In this document: positions 6,861 through 10,140 of the stretch, one piece after another | Layout: each line of letters begins with the position of its first letter | Numbering within the stretch: position 1 is the first letter of the stretch | Program-made: the position numbers and the translations under genes | The notes under the pieces: model-generated | What the model saw: only the letters and a program-made list of their open reading frames with translations | Told to the model about the DNA's origin: nothing | The model's database searches: none | DNA from: DATDQA01 sp035292505 | GTDB lineage: Bacteria > Bacteroidota > Bacteroidia > Chitinophagales > Saprospiraceae | DNA length: 10,140 nucleotides | NCBI GenBank assembly: GCA_035292505.1 | Contig: DATDQA010000220.1 | Location: forward strand, 1-10,140 | Direction of reading: 5' to 3'

Positions 6861-8184
6861 ATGTCTTATCATCCACAAACATCACCGCAATCGCCGCCAT
6901 AAATAACATACATCCTCCCAGCATCACCGCAGACATCCGGTCATTGTCCAGCCATTGATTCATCACAAATCCGAAAAACAAGGTCGCCATGATCTCGGGA
7001 ATCACAATAAAGAAATTGAAAATCCCCATATAGATTCCCATCTTCTCTGGTGGCAGTTTGGGAGCTAGAATCGAGTATGGCATCGACAGGATACTCGTCC
7101 ACGCGATACCCACTCCGACCATTGACAAAAGCAACCAATACTTATTAGGAACAAGCCCTATCGACATCAATCCAAGAAAACCTGCGACGAGGCAGATAGC
7201 GTGTACATATTTTTTCCCGAATCTTCTTGCAAGTCCTGGTATCACGAAGGCAAAGATGAACGTGACGATCGAATAAAAACCAAAGCAGATATTCCCCCAT
7301 GCCACGCCCTCGGCATAGAGTTCAGATTGAGGATTAGGTGCGCCGAGAACATCGGTGGCTACAGATGTCGTGAAATAAAACCACATCAGAAAGAGACCAA
7401 TCCAGGTGAAGAACTGCACGACGGCAAGTTGTTTCATGACACCTGGCATATGTCGGATATTCGAAATGATCTCTTTAAACATATGACTAATACCTCCCAT
7501 CTCTGCTTTCATTTTATGGAATGCTTCCATATCTCCAGGAGCATATTCTTTCGTTGTCCGCACTGTCCAAAGCACTGCTGCGAGATAGGACACACCACCA
7601 ATTGCAAAGGCCACTTTCAGAAACGTAGGCACAGAACCATCCGGCATTACCTTTTCCATGCCGAAAGTCTCTGTCAATAACCATGGCAATACCGCCGCAA
7701 GCAAAGCACCAACACCAATAAAAAAGCTCTGCATCGTAAACCCCCGCGTCACCTGTTCCTTCGGCAACATATCTCCGACAAACGCACGGAAGGGTTCCAT
7801 ACTGATATTGATCGACGCATCGAGAATCCAGAGCAGTCCTGCCGCCATCCAGAGTACCGATGAATGTGGCATAAGGATCAAGGCTGTCGAAGCGAGAAGG
7901 GCACCTGTAAGAAAGTATGGCTTACGTCTGCCCAGTTTATTCCATGTGCGATCGCTGAAATAGCCGACAATGGGTTGCACAATTAATCCTGTCATTGGCG
8001 CTGCAAGCCACAACAATGGAATTTCATCAGGCTGTGCACCGAGATACTCATAGATCGCACTCATATTACCCAGCTGCAGTCCCCATCCAAACTGGATTCC
8101 CAGGAACCCAAAACTCATATTCCAGATCTGCCAGAAAGAGAGAGTGGGTTTGTTTTGGGAAGGAGCAAAGGATTGTTCGGTCAT
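6859..8184 (-). CDS. MFS sugar transporter, maltose/sucrose (SLC45-like) type
   Basis: This 441-residue inner-membrane protein with about 12 predicted membrane helices probably imports maltose or short maltodextrins with protons. After a polar N-terminus (about 15 residues), helix 1 begins near FWQIWNMSFGFLGIQFGWGL. The loop 2-3 motif is GYFSDRTWNKLGRRKP (residues 74-89), the MFS motif A. D122-x3-N126-x4-P131-x-R133-A-x3-D138 is the pattern found in the sucrose/maltose symporter group. A polar central loop follows near residues 210-240 (TTKEYAPGDMEAFHKMKAEM). The ATG at 8184 gives a normal family length, with no Shine-Dalgarno sequence in front. The exported amylase lies directly downstream, which supports an alpha-glucoside substrate. 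No SusC/SusD pair, maltose phosphorylase or regulator is in the window. Sugar specificity is inferred from family and context. Confidence 0.9.
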   Translation of the reverse strand: MTEQSFAPSQNKPTLSFWQIWNMSFGFLGIQFGWGLQLGNMSAIYEYLGAQPDEIPLLWLAAPMTGLIVQPIVGYFSDRTWNKLGRRKPYFLTGALLASTALILMPHSSVLWMAAGLLWILDASINISMEPFRAFVGDMLPKEQVTRGFTMQSFFIGVGALLAAVLPWLLTETFGMEKVMPDGSVPTFLKVAFAIGGVSYLAAVLWTVRTTKEYAPGDMEAFHKMKAEMGGISHMFKEIISNIRHMPGVMKQLAVVQFFTWIGLFLMWFYFTTSVATDVLGAPNPQSELYAEGVAWGNICFGFYSIVTFIFAFVIPGLARRFGKKYVHAICLVAGFLGLMSIGLVPNKYWLLLSMVGVGIAWTSILSMPYSILAPKLPPEKMGIYMGIFNFFIVIPEIMATLFFGFVMNQWLDNDRMSAVMLGGCMLFMAAIAVMFVDDKT

Positions 8185-8216
8185 CGAGGTATTCTTTGTG
8201 GGAAGGTAGGAGAAAA

Positions 8217-8247
8217 AAGGCGGAGGCTGAGGCTAAGGCGAAGGAGG
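8217..8247. repeat. GGCGGAGGCTGAGG-type repeat upstream of the transporter
   Basis: This low-complexity stretch of GGCGGA, GGCTGA, GGCTAA and GGCGAAGGA words lies about 32 bp upstream of the transporter ATG. It is the inverted, word-permuted counterpart of 4731-4760. It lies where a promoter or leader for the transporter-amylase pair would be expected. Confidence 0.7.
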
Positions 8248-8256
8248 ACAATGTCT

Positions 8257-8324
8257 TGACTCCAGCGGAGTCACATGTTGATAACCACGAAGTGGCGTAA
8301 ACGATTTTGACCCTGTAGGGGTCA
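8257..8324. repeat. module of three consecutive small hairpins
   Basis: Three short perfect palindromes follow one another. TGACTCC-AGC-GGAGTCA (8257-8273) has a 7-bp stem. CCAC-GAA-GTGG (8285-8295) has a 4-bp stem. TGACCC-TGTAG-GGGTCA has a 6-bp stem formed by 8308-8313 and 8319-8324. The regular spacing and shared TGAC...GTCA ends suggest one repeat element rather than three independent structures. It lies between the divergent transporter and lipoprotein genes. None of the hairpins is followed by a T run. Confidence 0.7.
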
Positions 8325-8490
8325 TACAAATCGGTCAAGCCAGTAAAATCGGGAAGCAAGATCAATGAAAATGAAAATTAAAATTAAAATCAGAGGAAAT
8401 AGGAGAAATAGAGGAAATAGAGTAGCGGCGGACTTACTCGTCTCTTGATCCCTTTAATCCTTTAATCCCTTTCCCTACCTTAGTGCTATT
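8325..8490. other. rest of divergent spacer: A-rich and CTTTAAT micro-repeats
   Basis: 8364-8387 holds four hexamers (AATGAA x2, AATTAA x2). 8393-8419 holds three 9-mers (GAGGAAATA, GGAGAAATA, GAGGAAATA). 8451-8466 is CCTTTAAT x2. A weak TAnnTTTG-like sequence, TACCTTAG (8476-8483), precedes the ATG at 8491 but has no TTTG at the expected upstream spacing, so no promoter is called. Confidence 0.6.
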
Positions 8491-8766
8491 ATGCGAGCAT
8501 TTAGTATTGCATTCGCAATCCTTGTCCTTGTTATTTTCTCTGCTTGTGATACATGGCGTGTTTTGACAACTGTTGACAGGAAACAGAAAAGCTGGGATAT
8601 CCGCAAGATCGAAAAGTATGCGGGTAAATTCTCAGACATCTCTCATCTGTATGTTGGTAATGGTCATGATTTGCTCTGGATGGGTGTGGAGTCACCTGTT
8701 GTTTACTCTTCAAACGGTCGTATGCTTCATGCAGACATGAAACAAGGATGCCGGGACGAACAATAG
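8491..8766 (+). CDS. lipoprotein-like protein, N-terminal half ending at an amber codon
   Basis: This 91-residue frame has a membrane-export signal (MRAFSIAFAILVLVIFSAC) ending in a lipobox-like FSAC. Phe at -3 is unusual but tolerated. Cys19 would be the lipidated residue, making this a predicted envelope lipoprotein. The mature part (DTWRVLTTVDRK..., DISHLYVGNGHDLLWMG) matches no family I recognise. It stops at TAG (8764-8766), but the same frame continues open to 9111 with protein-like sequence, so this is probably the first half of one gene of about 206 codons. No Shine-Dalgarno sequence is visible. The lipoprotein call is good and the function is unknown. Confidence 0.6.
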   Translation: MRAFSIAFAILVLVIFSACDTWRVLTTVDRKQKSWDIRKIEKYAGKFSDISHLYVGNGHDLLWMGVESPVVYSSNGRMLHADMKQGCRDEQ

Positions 8767-9111
8767 TACCGCGTGTATTTCCAGTCAATCGCAGATGGAT
8801 ATTACAGTGAAGATGATCTGGTAGATGTTGTCACTTATGCAAGTAAGTATATGCAGCCTGGTTGGGACTCTCTCCGGGATACCACTTTCAAGTATGCAGT
8901 TGATTTCGATACTGTCTCACCTTTACTCAGGGAAATTGACAGACTGCCATCCACTCCGGCATTGACGAGTAAGTTTACTGTGATTCTTCCGTTTTTCCTT
9001 TCTGGACAACGACGAATTCAAACTGTCTTGATTAATGAATATATCAGCGCGATTGAAGCCACCGATGCCGACAAGGTCTTTAATCTATGGATGGTGTACC
9101 TGGGTGAATAG
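8767..9111 (+). pseudogene. C-terminal half of the amber-interrupted lipoprotein gene
   Basis: This stretch is in the same frame as 8491-8766, directly after its TAG, and runs 114 codons to TAG at 9109-9111. It reads YRVYFQSIADGYYSEDDLVDVV... and has a natural protein composition with no signal peptide of its own. The first possible start is GTG at 8773, which has no ribosome-binding sequence. The simplest reading is a single nonsense change or sequencing error in one gene. Re-initiation at 8773 or suppression of the amber codon are alternatives. No known domain is recognised. Confidence 0.6.
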
Positions 9112-9300
9112 AAAAACAGAAGCCCTTGAACCTTGCTGCCTACCCGAATGACTTCGTTCATTCAGCTGGGCGGGTGTTCGCAGAACCCGCCCCAAAGGTC
9201 CCTGGGAGAAAGGGTTCTACTTCGTAGTTCATACTTTCCACTCAGCTTCCACTTCCAGGCACTCCAGAAGCGTGTAGTGCAGAGTTCTTAAATTGACACT
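9112..9300. other. spacer with three hairpins, no gene
   Basis: GAATGA (9146-9151) pairs with TCATTC (9158-9163). GGGCGGGT (9168-9175) pairs perfectly with ACCCGCCC (9185-9192), a strong GC stem that could halt or protect a transcript but has no T run. CTAC-TTC-GTAG (9218-9228) is a third. TTC/GAA at the loop also occurs in the hairpins at 8285-8295. No convincing promoter is seen for the gene at 9301. Confidence 0.55.
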
Positions 9301-10140
9301 ATGAAGTACCCGTATCTCATTCTATCTGCCTTCCTTCTCATTACCTCAACGGTTAGTGCGCAAGAATCCGTAACTCCAGCTCCTTCCGATGTGATGGAGA
9401 AGGTCATAGATGTCATAGATAACATCAAATCCTGCCATTATACTGCGCAAATGCGTACTCAGCATATGGGCAGCGATACTTTTGATTTAAGAAATTTCAT
9501 AATCAACTTCAGGCGGAACGAGGAGAATTTACTCTACGGCTATGACTGGGAGATTGGGGAATGGGACACGGGCGGTGCGTTTACTTTCATGATTGTACCG
9601 GGATTCGTTTATCGAATGGTTAGTGCTGCGATGGTGATCAATAGGACTGACATGCTCAGCAGGTTTGAACCGGGCGAATATTTCTGGACGATGCATGATT
9701 ATTTCATTCTTGATGAAGTGATAAAGGAATTCAGGATTGCCGCAGACGACCATGCAACGATTACAGAAACTGAAGATGCTTTTCAGCTCACAAGGCAGAT
9801 GAATAAATGGGCCAAACTGGATCTCTTTGTTGACAACAAGAGTTTCTTGCCGGTAAGGTCTGTCAGCACGATTACAGATGATGCTTTGGATCTCAAACAA
9901 ATAATTGCTATTGACTTTACTTTTCCAGACACATACAATCAACTTCCGGACAGTGCATTCTTTCCGGAATACTATGTGTCAAAAGGATATGAACTGAAGA
10001 CCTTCGAGGCGGCAACCACAGAATCAGAGGAAGCTGAGTTTACTTTAGACGAAATCAAGGAAGCATTGTTGCTTTCATATCCATTCATAACGGGGGTTGG
10101 AGATACCATACACCTCATTGACGTTCAGAACAAATACGTG
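9301..10140 (+). CDS. secreted protein, 5' part; possible TlpA/thioredoxin-type protein
   Basis: The frame is open from ATG 9301 through the right edge (280 codons, no stop). The N-terminus MKYPYLILSAFLLITSTVSAQ is a clean Sec signal peptide with cleavage expected after Ala20, so the product is periplasmic or outer-membrane-associated. Residues about 28-225 (SDVMEKVIDVIDNIKSCHYT..., ending PDTYNQLPDSAFFPEYY) look like the beta-rich, LolA-like exported domain that precedes TlpA-type thioredoxin domains in some Bacteroidota proteins. The last visible residues, GVGDTIHLIDVQNKYV, match the strand that normally leads into a redoxin fold (next expected: hydrophobic residues, then C-x-x-C). The cysteine motif itself lies outside the window, so the redox role is inferred. 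ATG is the first codon of the frame after the spacer, and no Shine-Dalgarno sequence is seen. Confidence 0.8.
   Translation, partial: MKYPYLILSAFLLITSTVSAQESVTPAPSDVMEKVIDVIDNIKSCHYTAQMRTQHMGSDTFDLRNFIINFRRNEENLLYGYDWEIGEWDTGGAFTFMIVPGFVYRMVSAAMVINRTDMLSRFEPGEYFWTMHDYFILDEVIKEFRIAADDHATITETEDAFQLTRQMNKWAKLDLFVDNKSFLPVRSVSTITDDALDLKQIIAIDFTFPDTYNQLPDSAFFPEYYVSKGYELKTFEAATTESEEAEFTLDEIKEALLLSYPFITGVGDTIHLIDVQNKYV

Noticed and set aside
8255..8339. CTTGAC/GTCAAG as an outer stem forming a riboswitch-like multi-branch fold
   Set aside because: The stem is only 6 bp over 70+ bases and competes with the first hairpin. It is kept only as a minor note in a finding.
8476..8483. TACCTTAG as a Bacteroidota -7 promoter box
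   Set aside because: It is an imperfect match with no TTTG box at the expected upstream distance.
8764..8766. TAG as a programmed pyrrolysine or read-through codon
   Set aside because: No supporting element is visible, and other genes here end normally at TAG. A nonsense change or sequencing error is simpler.
9529..9942. 137-codon minus-strand frame inside the last gene
   Set aside because: The plus-strand frame has a signal peptide and a continuous protein-like sequence. The antisense frame has no recognisable features.

Overview
The window looks like chromosome from a Bacteroidota bacterium, possibly of the Saprospiraceae/Chitinophagia type. Three things point there. The first gene ends in a type IX secretion (T9SS) C-terminal sorting domain behind SprB-like and CHU-type Ig-like domains. 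The starch enzyme is of the SusA/cyclomaltodextrinase type. The start codons mostly lack a Shine-Dalgarno sequence. No rRNA, tRNA, CRISPR array, transposase or phage gene was seen.

Layout. 2-1279 (+) is the 3' end of a large secreted, surface-anchored protein. 1533-4511 (+) is a short DnaE-type DNA polymerase III alpha subunit with a degenerate PHP domain, of the kind used as an accessory or error-prone polymerase. Convergent with it, on the minus strand, is a two-gene maltodextrin cassette: an MFS sugar transporter of the maltose/sucrose (SLC45-like) type at 8184-6859, followed by an exported GH13 neopullulanase/alpha-amylase at 6781-4760. Divergent from the transporter is a lipoprotein-like gene split by an in-frame amber codon (8491-8766 and 8767-9111). 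Last is the start of a secreted protein that runs off the window (9301-10140) and may be a TlpA/thioredoxin-type protein.

The cassette is coherent. The amylase would cut maltodextrins outside the cytoplasm and the transporter would import the products. The polymerase, the lipoprotein and the last gene have no evident link to it.

The most unusual content lies in the spacers. Nearly every gap is built of short tandem repeats (6-9 bp units) and small hairpins. (i) Two copies of a composite hairpin element with a 30-bp core (29/30 identical) lie in inverted orientation on either side of the polymerase gene. (ii) Five copies of an 8-bp unit end 6 bp before the polymerase start codon. (iii) Five copies of another 8-bp unit sit inside the 5' end of the amylase frame, between every usable start codon and the end of the signal peptide. 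A change in copy number there would switch the frame. (iv) A GCC/TTC-rich repeat flanks the amylase-transporter pair in inverted orientation. (v) A run of three consecutive small hairpins lies between the divergent genes. These repeats are read directly from the sequence. Mobility and phase variation are hypotheses.
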